From NCBI RefSeq assembly GCF_004798865.1, contig NW_025335568.1:55633423-55697422 (forward strand): DNA of 64,000 nucleotides. Direction: 5' to 3'. Source of the DNA: Varanus komodoensis. Taxonomy: Eukaryota; Chordata; Lepidosauria; Squamata; Varanidae. A program made the translations under genes and the position numbers. Shown here piece after piece: positions 33,201 to 47,500 of this stretch (within the stretch, counting starts at the first letter, position 1; each line of letters begins with the position of its first letter). Under the pieces are notes generated by a model, which worked only from the letters and a program-made list of their open reading frames with translations, did not search any database and was not told where the DNA came from.

Positions 33201-36200
33201 TCAATAATGCAAATCTACCACTTCGCTCTACCACTTCACTTCTTTTGAGATTGTGATTTCCAGAGTGAAACAACATACGCTTTGTCTGACTGAAAATATC
33301 CCATTCCAGTCCACTTTAGTCCTCTCATGCCAAGAACTGTGATATTTGACTGTTACATATTTTGTTTTCTGGATTCCAGTATGCCTTGTTTCATACTTCT
33401 CACATTTCATGTTCCAACTGTAGGTGTTGTGCAGCACTGGACTTCACTTCGGCCTCTTGCATGTAAGCCACTAGTCTTACTTTCAGCTTTGATCTAGTTG
33501 AGTCATTAGCAACAGTGCTCTTCATACTTGTCCTCTGCTCACTGACTGCCTCCTGACCCAGAAGTCCCATTCTCTGGCACTATCTCATGTTTTACTATCG
33601 CATCTCATGTTTTTAATTGTTTCATCATAGGGTTTGCAATGTAAGAAATATTGAGAAGTAGCTTATCTTCTGCACAATGCTAACCATAGCTTGAGCATAA
33701 CTGTCACTGTCTGTGAAAGATCTTCTGCCAGTATTACCTTGAACTACCAGTGCCACCCAGTAACTACCTTTCAGGAGTTGCTCTGCCCCCATCACAATTA
33801 GCAATATCCATTCTCTTATGTGGATATAATTGTTACTTCTGAAGAGAGTAGATGTGTCTTTGTCTGTTGTCTCAGCATTGACAATTCTGTCTTGGATGGC
33901 CCTGCCAGGAGATTAGCCTAGTGAGAGAGCGTGGACTCCTTGGCTTCCATGACACCTTGAATTGCTCTCATCACATTAATGTGTGCATCCATGAGCAGGA
34001 GTTTGGTCTTAAAGAGTGTAAAACAAATGAGAGAGTGGAGGGGAAGACAGGCAAAGCGACCAGGCTCATATATTCAGATATTGGCATTATTCTGAGACCA
34101 GCACCTCCTCTGCCTACTGTTTTACCTATAGTTCTTTCTGAATCACAGACTGGCAACTCTCTCTCTCTCTCTTTACAAAGAAGTCCTGAGAGAGATCTTT
34201 TCCAAATAGATCCAGGAAAAAAAGACTATCCTGAGTCTCACTGAATGAGATAAAATAGTAATAAACTCACTTGCAAAACCATAGCTCTCAGCAGGTGGGG
34301 ATGATTATTGTAGAGGGCTCCTGCAAGAACTCCTCCAGCACTCAGAGTCATCAGGGCTGTATGCATTGGCTGAGAATATCCCATATCATGTAACAACCTT
34401 ATGCAGGCCTCAAGGTCTTGGATACCATTGTGCTTCTTCATCATGCAGCCCTCTTTATGCCATCCCAGTCCTAACTCTCCTCCACCTCTGAAAATCAAAA
34501 CAGATATATTTTTAAATCTGGGAAATTGTATGCATCTCTCAGACTTTACCATCTGACTGTCTGATGCATAACCCATATCATGGATTAAAAAGTGCTCTTA
34601 GTACTGAGAGCTAGTATGGCTTAGTGGTTAAGTGTGTGGGACTGGGACTCAGGAATTCTGAGTTAAAGTCCTCACTCATCTATGGAACAAACTGGGAACA
34701 AACTGCGTGACTTTGGATCATTCATAGACTCTCAGCCTCAGACTCTCATAGACTCTCTCTACTTCACAGGGTTGTTGTTGTGGGGATAAGACTGAGCAGG
34801 AGACCTATGTAAGCCATCTTGAGTTCCTTGGAAAGGAATATAGGTAGGGCATAAATATAATAAATAAATATTAGGAAGAATATGGAGAAACAGGAAAGAT
34901 TCCCTGTAGACAGAGGCATCAGACAAGAATATATTTTATCTCCCTATCTGTACTATTTGAAGGCTTTGGAACAGAAGCTGCTGCCTGCTGGAGCCATGCT
35001 GCTCTGTCAACCAGCTCTTTGTGGCCAGGAGCTGAGGAAGAATCTGAAGGATATGAAAGAGAAGACCAGATTCACTAAGTCTTCCTGTGAAAGGGACTGG
35101 ACATTCAGTGTGGTGTTTTACAAAGGCCTGTGGGCTGAGTATTAGTTCCTGGTTGAGGTATAATGAATAAGAAGCAAGGTGGAGGGTAAGTTGAGGAGCT
35201 CTAACGCCAGTACTTTCAATTCTCCCTTCCGGTAAAGAAGGCAAACAGATTATGACTTTTGGGGCTCCCTGAGCCTAGTGGGAAAGAGCGGAGGATATTC
35301 CAACCAGAAGGTAGAGGCAGTGGAGCAAGAGAACACTGGTGTGGTAGTGGCCACACTCCAGTTACACTCCCTTTATGTTTTGTGGAACACCAAATGCCAA
35401 AGGAAAAGAGAGGTGGCAAAGTGAGAGAGAGTGCCTAGCTTTCCTTTGCCAGCCAAGCACTGTGGCCAATTGGCAGATGAAGGGTTTTACTAGTGTTTTA
35501 CTAGGGAGCTTGCACCTGTAGTGGGAGGAGAAACTATCATCTAAGGAAAAGCGTCTGCTACGAATGACCCACCTCCTTGCCTGTTTACCTTCCACCCTTC
35601 TATCAACATCAATATTGGTCTCTCCCAGTGGCTTTTCTGCCTGTTGGACTCATATCTAACAGCCTGCCATTCTGTGTAGCATGGCTGTTTATGTGTGAGA
35701 CTGTTTATGGGTGCGAGTGTGCAGATGTTATTATGTGAGGGAACAATTACGACTGAGAAAATCTTGATAGAGATAGGTTTTGCAAGCTGTACCCTTTAGA
35801 TATAACTCCAGCTATCTATTTTCATTTTCGTTTAATTCAGTTCATTTTCCAAAAATTTGTCATTGAGTTATGAGGCTGGGCCTCATGGGCAGGGGTTTAA
35901 GTCCCAGGGGATTTCTCCCCACTTCCAATCTATTACCTGCTTCGGAGAAAAAACAAAAGAAAAAGAAATCTTATCCTTTTTTTTTTACACTAAGAAAATC
36001 AGGGGAAAATGAAATACCCAGTACTCGCACCTGTACTCTCTATTGATCTGTGGAACATTCTTCTTAGAACAACTTTACTAAACTGACTGTAAAAGTGGAA
36101 ATTAATTTAGCAACAGAAAATGCCTAGGCAGAAATTGCTGAAACTGTCCAAGCTACAAGTCCAGAAAGGTTAAGTCCAACAACACAGAAAAACAACTGTA

Positions 36201-39200
36201 CGGAATTGGCCCATGAAGCCTCCCACATTTCAGATCTGGAAGTTTCCTGTTAGGAGATGGTCAGGGCTCTACTTACTGGGAGTGGTTTCATTTAAGGTTA
36301 CATAGTTTATTCCTTCCTTTACAAAGCAGTTGACAGTTGTGAAAGAACTGGCCTTAATTAGGAAATTTCTGGTGTAATATTATTATCTGAACTCTGCAAG
36401 AGAACTGGGAATCTAGTGGGCATACATACAAAATCTGACACAATGAATAATAAGTTAGGCTCTAATGTAGGCCAGAAAAAATTATGGCAAATAAACAATC
36501 TAGCAAGGGAAAGAAAAACAGTTGAATTGGAATGCTTCAAAAATAGTAAAAATATTAAAACCCACAGGATCAGCCAAAAACTTCTCAGCAACATAAGAAA
36601 ATGATTTATATGCTTTTTATACTACTAGATGAATCCCTCAAGAAGTAGGTAAAATCCTCCCAGCAGCAGTGTAAGAAATCAAGAGGCATTGGTGCCACAT
36701 GGAGTGCAGGCTTCAGCCCAAAGGGAATTAGAGCGTCTCCCAGCTCTAACTGGGGATGGTGAGTGAAGGGTCTCTGCCACAGCATCATATTTACAAGACA
36801 TAATGTAAGATACTTGACAGGATGCTCTAACTGGTGAGCCAGATTTAAACTCCCCAAACCAAAATCCAGTGTAGGCTGGACTTAAGCCAGATGTATTAAA
36901 TATAAAGTAATTGTTTTATGGTTACTATTATGTGCATTCTGTGGTCAAATTCAGGTCTTGGTAGTCAGTGAAGATATAATATAATCAAAAAGATGAAGAA
37001 TTAAAGGCTGATGGAAAATCTCGGTGCCCTGTCAGTGTAGGAACAACAGTTGGTTCTATTGAAATTATCCTTTAAAAATAATTAATAGATAGATTTCTTC
37101 AGAGTGTTGGGTCACTCCCAATAAATACTTTTGAATTTTGTGACCCTCTAGAAAGAGTAGAAGTTATATCACATGGGGAACAACTTCATTTCCAGTACAG
37201 CAACAGAGAAATGAAAGTAATTGTACCACCATTGATGGCCCGCTGTGACGACTTTGCCCAGCACTTCAAGGAGAAAATTGCTCAGATTCGTCACGAGCTG
37301 GACTCCACAACTGATTTAGATCCCTTAGGGGAGACACCAGTGACTCCATCTGGTCAGGTATTAATGGATGAATTTCAGTTAATACGGCCCGATGTTGTGG
37401 ACAAGGTGCTTGGATAAGTACATCCTACCACCTGTTTACTTGACCCTTGCCCTTCATGGCTGCTGACCAAAGCCAAACACAGGATTGATTCCTGGTTTCT
37501 GGAGGTTATTAATGCCTCTCTGAGGTGATAATCAGGCCTGTCCTAAAGAAGGCATCTCTGGATCCAGAAATAGCTGCCAATTATAGACCGGTGGCCAACA
37601 TCCCATTTTTGGGCAAGGTGTTGGAACAGGTGGTGGCAGGAAAACTCCAGGTACTCTTGCATGAAACTGATTATCTGGACCCATTTCAGTCTGGCTTCAG
37701 ACCCTGGTACGGTACTGAATCTGCCTTGGCCACCCTGTATGATGACCTGTGCAAGAGACAGGGGGAGTGTGTCCCTGTTGGTCCTCCTGGACTTCTCAGC
37801 GGCTTTGGATACCATCAACCATGGTATCCTCCTGGATAGGCTGGTGGGGTTGGGAGTAGGAGGCACTGCTTAGCAGTGGTTCCGCTCCTACCTTGAAGGC
37901 CGATTCCAGAAGGTGGTGCTGGGGGACTTTGGCTCTGCACCATGGCAACTCTGCCATGGAGTACCGCAGGGTTCCATTTTGCTATTTAATATCTACATGA
38001 AACCGCTGGGACAGGTCATAAAGAGGTTTGGGCTGTGGAGTCATCAGTAATCCAGGTGAGGCAGTGGCTGTACTGAACCGGTGCCTGGCCGAGGTAATAG
38101 GCTGGATGAGGTCCAATAAACTGAAGCTCAATCCAGATAAGACAGAGGTCCTGTTGGTCGGTGATTCGAGCTCCTGGGTAGGTGACTTGGGCCTTGCCCT
38201 GGACAGGTTTGCACTCCCTCTAAAGGACAGGGTCTGCAGCTTAGGAGTGCTCCTCGACCCGGAGCTGTCCTTGGAAGCCCAAGTGACAGCGGTGGTGAGG
38301 AGTGCTTTTCTTTAGCTTCAGCTAATCTATCAGCTGCGTCCCTACCTGGAGGAGGATTGCTTAGCAACAGTAGCACACGCATTGGTTACTTCCCGGTTGG
38401 ACTTCTGTAACGCGCTTTACATGGGGCTGCCCTTGAAGACAGTCTGGATACTTCAGATGGTTCAGAATAGAGCTGCCAGGATGCTGTTGGGGACTGGGCA
38501 TTATTCTCATATAGCCCCAGTATCAGCTCCATTGGCTTCCCATCAAAGTCCGGGCTCCATTATTACCTATAAAACCCTAAACGGCCTGGGACCAGGATAC
38601 CTTAAGGAACACCTTTTTCCCTATTTGCCCTCCTGCCCCCTGAGATCGGCAACAGAAGCCCTCCTCTGGGAACCATCTGTGAAAGAAGTTAGGAGACAGA
38701 GTACACGGAGGAGGGCCTTCTCTGTGGTGGCACCCCGACTGTGGAATGCGCTCCCCAGAGAGGTCCGCCTAGTGCCATCATTATATGTTTTTTGGCACCA
38801 GGTTAAGACCTTTTTATTTAATCAATATTTTAATATGTTTTAATATTGAATTTTAATATTGTATTTGCAGCCAGAGTTAATTTATTTATGTTGTTAGTTG
38901 TCCAGAGACGCTGGTAACTGGACGACATATAAATTTCATACATAAATAAATTTGTAGAAAATAAAAACGTATAGTAAATATACAATCTTGCCTCCTTATA
39001 AACAATAGTTAGTTTTAACTCTTCCTCTGCAGAAGTTCTGGATTTAGTACAGCTGGGCTATTTTCAGAATAAACCTCAAAGTGGCAGAAGTTAATGTACT
39101 ACCTACTTTTTTATACATGTAATAATTTGCAAGGTTACTACTATACCCTAGGCTTTTTCTAGATTACGTGAAGCCCAAAAACTTTACAGTTTTTCTATTA

Positions 39201-42200
39201 CCATTTGGAAGGATTGGATTTATTATAAGAATTTTATCAGATTGTATAGAGATGTTATGAATGAAGGGAGCCACAGAAGTAAAGACACAGCTATTCAATA
39301 GGACAGCAAAATAGACTCTAAATCTGTTGGTAATACATGAAAAAGGCAGGACATTATTGACTATCCTTTCCTCCTTACTCTAAAAATTCCTTCCCAACTA
39401 AGATCTTGTCCTGGAATTTTAGATAGCTCCCTAAAATAGCTGATGAGGATTTTAAAGAGTTTTGTGTTTAGTTTGGAATTATTTTTATTCAAGAAAATTG
39501 GGTTACTTCAACAACTGTGCCCTTATCTTACTGGTTATGTGTCATATTCAATAATAGCAATAAAAGCTGATAGTAGAGGTTGGCCAGGAGGTGGTCTAGC
39601 AACTACGATTTCAGTTGACTATAACCCAAGTATTTTTCTGCTTGATAAAAGAACCACTAGTAATATTTGTAGCCTTCAGGTACAGCAAATATTTTTGATC
39701 AATATATACTGTCCCACACTTCCATAATTCAAAGAATGAGAGTACTTCTATCTAGTGAGAAGATTGTTCTCACCTTTTTGTTTTAGACCAATGCTAATTC
39801 TTCAATTCTAATAGCTGAGAATTAGGTAAAACAACTGTATAATACGAGATAAATTAGGTTTAACCCCTGTAAAATTAAGCCCCCCCCCCCCCAATTAGTT
39901 CGAAAGGCTTTGGAATTAATAAAACTGGTCAAGGTCTTTGGCCCTTGTTTTAAAGTTCCATTTACAGATATGTAATGGGACAGCTAGATTTATATACATA
40001 TATAGATCCAATGCAAAGAGATCAAACCAGTCAATCTGAAAGGAAATCAACCCTGACTGCTCTTTAGAAGGCGAAATACTGAAACTGAAATACTTTGGTC
40101 ACCTAATGAGAAGGAAGGGCTCACTGGAGAAGACCCTGATGATGGAAGTGATTGACGGTAAAAGGAGAAGGGGATGGCAGAGGATGAGGTGGCTAGATGG
40201 AGTCACTGGGACAGTGGGTGTGAGCTTAGGTGGATTCCGAGGGATGGTGGAGGGCACAACTTGGAGGAAGGTTGTCCATGGGGTCATGATGAGTCGGGCA
40301 CAACTTTGCGACTAAACAACAACATAGAAGCAAAAGGTAAAAGTGTGAAAGATCAACCAGTTGTTTTCTATTATAAGAACTTAGTAGGTCAGGTAGTGTC
40401 CATATGCCAGTACAACTCCTGCTATCTTTAGTTATGGGACCAACCCCTTCTCTGTCAGCTACAACACAGAATTTGACCATCCAAGGTGATAAAAAGTACA
40501 GTGGAATTAGAAGATCCATGAAGTTATAGACTTATTCTTCTCTCCCCTAGGATGTTATTGCTACCAACTCCTGACTTTCTTAGATCCTTTGAAAATTGTT
40601 GATAAACTTTGTAGTCACTTTTAAAACTACTCACTCAACCAGGTTGATTTGATGCACAGTATACTGCTCAGAAGCATGCCATAGCAAAAGCAGTAAAGAA
40701 ACTGAGACATGAGCATATTGTAAAAAATTTCAACTATTACATGTATTTCCAAAGAGAATATAACATGTTCAGATTCCAGGCTCTGCTAGCAGAAGGGGAA
40801 AAAAGCTTATAATGGCCCTACTGGCAATAAAATCACATAATCAGTGGCAAATCCACTTTCTTAACCATTCTTTTCTTGGGACCATTGCAGAGCCCAACAA
40901 GTAGATTTTTGCTACTTTCCTCTTCTCCTGAATGAAATTCCATTATCCCAGATGAAAGATACCTTTTCATTAATTCTTTACTGTCAAAAAAGCTCCCAGA
41001 GGATATGCATCCAGAAAAACTGTTCAAAGCAAACCATGATTGGTGAAGTACAGTTCTTGCCACAATTTTTTTTATACAAATCATCAGAACTCCTCAGGAC
41101 TTTGGAGTGAGTATTGTGTGGCCAATTCATAAGAAAGGTTCAAAGACTGATTCAAAGAATTTTAGACCAATTATTCTGCTCAGTATTATTTCTAAATTGT
41201 ATTCCAAGTATTTATTGCAGGGATTAGAGTCCTGGGCTGCTGAAATGTCAATTATTGCTGAAGAACATTGCTGAAGAAGAAGATTTATAAAGGGAAATTT
41301 TACAACAAATAAATATTTTGTTTTCCATTACGTAGAAACTTGGGACTCAAGTTTAATGCCAAGCTCTCATGGATAGTTCATTTGGAGGCAGTCAAACTGA
41401 AATCCTCCTATCACATATACGTCACAATGCATTTCTTGAAACATCAAGTTGGAGAGGACACTGGTTGTATCAGCAGTTGAGCTGTTTTCAAAGAAAATAC
41501 TCCTACAGTCCCTGCATGGGGCAGAGATATAAGGGCATGCCAACATGTTTATCTTAGAGGTGGCCCAGAACATTTTTATGAGACTCCTGTTAGCTGACCC
41601 CTTAGGACACACCCACTTCTTTTAATGTGTGGAAACAGAAATACTCTCTAGAGAAGCACATGTTCATACTGTGCTTGTCCTGTTTTGGCTGAAGTTACCC
41701 TCTATGAATGGCTTACACTCCCCAACCCCAACCTCCAAAAAACTCCAACAATTGCAAGCCCCAGTCCAAAGTTCTTGGGTAAATTCTGTAAGATATATAT
41801 GACATACTTATGGGAGTATTTCAAAAGTTCTAGCCTCCATCTTTTTCAACCAAGCTCAACTGTTGTTTAAAGAAAGGATTTAACTATATTTTCAGTGGCA
41901 AGGCTTGTATTCTATTACACAAGTTTTGTATTCAAATTGGCATCTATTGTATAAAACATTTGATTTCAAACAATACTTTAACATTCTTAGTGTTGCTGCT
42001 CTGAGAAGATATTTCACAGTCTTACAACTCCAGTGTGTGCCCTCTGCTTATCCCAACTAATCACTCACTGTTTCTGTGAGTCAGGTGAAGCTTGGGATAT
42101 GAAAAACTATTTCCTCTTATTTGAGTTCCCAAGATATAAATTGATCCACCATTTTCTCAATTCTTCATCAAATAGTCCTTTCTTGGACCAGATTTATATA

Positions 42201-44461
42201 CTGCCCACAGGCAAGGATGTACATGTGATGACCGAAAATTGCAAAATTGACTGGCTGCTAGAAAATTAAGGCTAGGCAGCATCCTGCAGCTTTATATAGT
42301 GGTACATTGGCTCACGAAATTAATTCATTCCAGGACTTTGATCGTGACCCAAATTGGTCGTGAGTCAAGTTAAATTTCCCCATAAGCTTCAATGTAAATA
42401 AGGTTAATCCATTCTGTAACTATTTTTTAAATCAGAAAAATGTGAAGCAAAGTGACAAAGAACAACAAAGATCGTGGCCATCTCCCCTGCACCTTGAGCA
42501 GGAGTGTGGCCATCTCCCCGCACCCCCCAGCACGACCGCGATCGCACCCGTCATCCCTGCATGTGCCTGTCATCCCGGCGCACTGAGGGGGGAGAAATGG
42601 GCGTGAAAACGGGCGTGCAGGGAGTGGGGAGAGATGGGTGCAAACACGGGCGTACTCGGGGGAAAAGATGGGCGCAATCACGGCCACTCGTGCAGGAAAG
42701 ACAGGAGCAAACTCAGCCACCCTCCCCCTGCCCCCAGCATGATCGTGGCCATCTCCCCACTCAGGTGCGGAGTTTGCAACCTGGGGCAAATTTTTTTATG
42801 AAATTTCTGTTCGTGAGCCGATTTGGTCATGAGCCGAGGTACCACTGTATTAAGTTAAGGAGAAGGACTGCTCTGTTATTGTTCCCTAATGCAATACGAT
42901 TCCCTAAACTCCCCCTGTGTGCCCGCGCCCGCCTCCCCCCCAGCACACCCGTGATCGCGCCCATCTCCCCCCCCCGCACGATCGCTGGGGGGGCAAGATG
43001 GGCACGATCTTTGCTGTTCTTTGTCACTTTGCTTCAAATTTTTGTGAGTAAAAAAAATAGTTGCAGAACAAATTAACCTTATTTACATTGACCCTTATGG
43101 GGAAATTTATTTATTTAATTTATTTTTCGATTTATATCCTGCCTTTTTCCTGCAAAGGGCTCAAGGCAGCTTACATCATTCTCCTCCTCCATCTTATCCC
43201 CACAACAACAACCCTGTGAGGTAGGTTGGGCTGAGAGTCTGTGACTGGCCCAAAGTCACCCAGTTGGCTCCATGGCTGAGCAGGGACTAGAACCCAGATC
43301 GCCTGAGTCCCGATCCCATGCTCTTAACCACTACACCACACTGGCTCCTAAATTTGACTTGGCTCACGACCAATTTGGGACACGACCAGAGTCCTGGAAC
43401 AGATTAACTTCGTGAGCCAAGGTACCACTGTAGTTAGACCTATGTCCTCCTAACCCTACTGTCCCTTTTTTTGATGACTGGTAAATTTGCCTGCTTAAAG
43501 CTTTCACAAATTGAAACTTGAATCCAGAGATACATCAGCAAAGTTCTGCTCGTGTCATGGGACAGGGCACTCTAGGAGTTTGTAAATGGAAAGAGCAAAC
43601 TGATTTTTGCAGATTCCCTCTGTCCACTACATCCCCTTGTTGTTGTTAGTCACGAAGTCATGTATGATTCATCGCAACCCCATGGACAACACTCCTCCAG
43701 GCCTTCCTGTTCTCCACCATCTCTCGGAGTCCACCTAAGCTCACACCAATTGCCTCAGTGACTCCCTCTAGCCACCTCATCCTCTGCTGTCCCCTTCTTC
43801 TTTTGCCATCTATTGTTCCCAGCATTCATCCCCTTGCACCCCCCTAAAATTTGGTCCTCATGACTTAAAGATTCCCTGGAACAGCATGGAAGGTGCTGCA
43901 AAAGAGATGGGGCGGGGGCAGTAGAGGAAATTATGAAAAAGTTTAGGACCTGAATATCTAAAGGAGCATCTCCATCCATATAACCCAACACAGACCCTAA
44001 GATGTTTGTTGGAAGTTCTGCTTCAGGAGCTATCTTTAAAGGATGCTAGAAAGGCAGCTGCCCAGAGAAGGGCCTTTTTAGTTGTGACACCCCATTTGTG
44101 GAATCAGCTCCCCAGAGATGTACTGCAATTACCTTCTTTGTATACATTTCAGCACCAGACAAAGACTTTCTTATTTTGGAGTATTTTAACTAATTAGTTT
44201 TAATTCTAATTTTTAATTCTAATTTTAGGTTAGTATTTTAATTGATGGATTTTAAAATTTTAATTGTTATTTTATAGAAGATATCCAATTAGTCAAGATG
44301 GTTGGTGCTCCTGCTAATGGAATGCATGTTTTATTGGAACTGATGTTTTATTTACTGAATTTTTAATGTTGTTTGGATTTTTATGTTTTGTTTGACAGTT
44401 TTTAATTGCTATAAACTGGCAAGACAGCCATGTGGCTATTGCAATCGTCTATAAAAACTTG

Positions 44462-44507
<46 letters not shown>

Positions 44508-47500
44508 AATTGCCTTCTCATACTTTCATTCACAAAAGTCTCTGCTGTATCAGGGCTCTGTTAGACCCAATCCAATATCGTTAGCATTGCTAATACTGTG
44601 CTTTATTTTCACACAGTACATAGTCGTAGTGATAGCTACCAACTTAGCTATCTTTCAAAGGCGATTAGACAACTTTATGCAGGATAAACCTCTCAGTGCT
44701 TCTAGTCATGGTGGCTACATCTTCCTCTCTCTCACCTACAATATTGGAGTAAGTATGCCTATATCTATGCATACTTGGGACTGAGGTTGAGCAAGCATCA
44801 TCTCACCTATACCCCACTATGGTTGGCATAAGAGCCGAGAATGCAATTTCTTGGTTCACAGTTCAGACTCTTGGCCATGAAGCTGAACCAGTTTTCATGT
44901 GTCTGTTCACTGTCTTCGGATTGTAAACAGTGTAGAAGGAATGTCCTTGTAATAAAATAACGAACTGAGATGCATTTGCTGTCCAAGTATATTGCTGTTC
45001 TTAAAATACCCAGAAAGAAAGCCGGGACAAAAAGCTATTTATATGTGCATTTTAAAGAGCTGTTATATATACATTTTATTTTAGGTACCTTTTCACAGAC
45101 AGTCTTGAAAAATGGTATGCTGTGAATTATTATAACAATTAATATTAATAAAAACACTATAGAAAGCATTATTAATAATACCTAAAGTAATAATTATAAT
45201 CAATTTCATTATTAGCAGAAAAGGAGCTGTCTCTCAGAAGAATCCAATGTCATGTGTGCAAAAGTCAGCTCAGACAATGAGACTGTCTCCTCTTCCTTGC
45301 AGTCTCCAGAAATCTGTTCCAGAGGGTCTTCTAACCTCTGCAGCTTATTGTGAATAGTGCATAGAGAGCTGCAGCAAGGAAGAATTGCTCCCTTTTTTGT
45401 TCTGGTGATGGAACTAATTCCATCAGCAGAAAAGCTTGACTGGATTCCATCCTTTGACTTCAGTTATAGCTTGGACTGGCCAAATGCACTCCCCAGAACA
45501 GGGACCCCACCAATGTAATATAGGTTCCCCATGCACACCTTTAGGTAGCTAGAACCTAGATAATAATCAGATGTCTCAGATAGTATTTATAGATTCAGTG
45601 TGATGTGGTGTTTATAGTGTTAAACTGGGTAATCTGGGTTCTAGTCCGTGCTTCTCCATGAAGCTCACTGGGTGACTTGAGGCCAGTTGCTCACTTTCAA
45701 CTCAACCGACTTCACAGGGTGGTTGTGAGGATAAAATGGAGCAGAGGATGATTCTGTAACCTGCCCTGGGTTCCTCAGATGAGGCAAAAAGTTGGGATAT
45801 TAATGCAATGTGATATTAACATAATTGTCCATTGCTTTTCTTTTGCCAAAAGTGCTATTTACTTTGAGAAAGTAACCATGCTGATAAGTGTGTTGTGTGT
45901 CGCTCTTAAATTTGGCTTGTGATATCATGCACACTTTCACAGAACTGTTCATCTACTTGACAAAGGAAACACCTTGTGTTCAATTATGTTTGTGTAGCCA
46001 GAGCATGAAAAACATAGTACAGTTAATTCAACAACTGCACTGTATATACTTGGACTCTCAGATTTTTGAACTTGAAATAGGTTCTAATCAGATAAATTAT
46101 GTTCCCCAGGATTTGAATCATGGAAATAGCACAAATGCACAGGGGATTTTAATAGTTCCACCCCTTTCTCCACTTATATGCATCCCCAGTAATGCATGAA
46201 TGCACATCAGACATTTGGCAAAAAGGGAAGTGTATGTGGGCATGAACGTCTAATATTCCCATACACATGTCTTGCTCTTATCAATGCAAATTCATTTTTG
46301 AATCCTCTGTGCATGTGGTTTATGACTGCAGCATTAGTGGATGGTGCACAAAATGTTTTGGGTATTCTCCAGTCTATTATACCAAGAGTGTACTTCCTGA
46401 AATGCTTGGAATGTTTGTAAAATGTTCTGTGAAATCTCATTTTATAGCAATTATGCATTTGGCCTGAATGTCTGTAAATTTCTTTTAAAAATTGGCATGG
46501 CTTTTTAAACACCTGAGTTAGGACTGCTAATTATAAAAGAGGTTACACATGCGCCAATAAAGTCACTCATATTTGGTAAGTCTAAACTTACAGCCAAAAC
46601 CAGAATCCAGAGCACTTTCAATATTTGGATGTGAGTGGAAAAGTCCATTTAAATGTTGCACTTAAAGAAGGCAGATCTAGGAGTGATTAGTGCTTCTGTT
46701 GGAGCATATGCTATAAACACAGATCTGTGAGTTCTAGGAGTTGCCTGGATCTACAGATGACAGTTTGACAAGATCTAGTCCCACACTGCAACAAAAGCAT
46801 GCCTTCATTATGCTAGTGCCCACTTCTAGTATTTGAACAGGTTTTTCTCTCCTGCTGCATATGTCCCATTCATTTAATAGGGTCTATATAAATTCACAGT
46901 ATGGTATACTGTTTCTCCTACTGAAAGCAAGGTGGGCCTGAGGACATGATCCTATCTATATACACAGCAAATTAAATTCCACTTGGTACCTATTTCTATT
47001 AGAAAAGGAAGCAAATAACATTACTGGTGATATATTTATTTTTCAATATGTAATTCCAGCATTGCAACTAAACTGGGTCAAGCACTTGGCTTGCCAGCAT
47101 GTGCCATTTGTTCTGATGCCACAAAAAACAAATCAGTAATACTGACATAAGCAAAGCATGGTTTTCTTTATTTACAAAAGCTATGTGATAGCAAAAATAT
47201 AATTATTTTTGTTTTTAATTATTTTGAATCACATGGTACACCTAGAAGTGTATTACATTTTACCATAAAATAAGAAGGATAATTTATCTAATAATTAAAA
47301 TGTTAGATTTAAAAATATAAAATTACTGTATCATTGGCAGTAGTCATACACTGTCAATAAATACAGGTTTCATAATCTCTGTTTTTAGGTGAATGAGAGT
47401 GAAGTATAAATATAATATTAGAATATAATCTGATATATGGAAAGCAAAGCCCTTTTTGTATGACAGTTCTCAAAAAGGTTTAAAAATAAACCTAGTAATT

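Noticed and set aside
42427-43076. Open frames of 120-190 codons in the GC-rich block on both strands
   Set aside because: They fall in a transposon core made of short GC-rich units, with low-complexity Pro/Arg/Ser translations and no homology; chance frames from lack of AT-rich stops.
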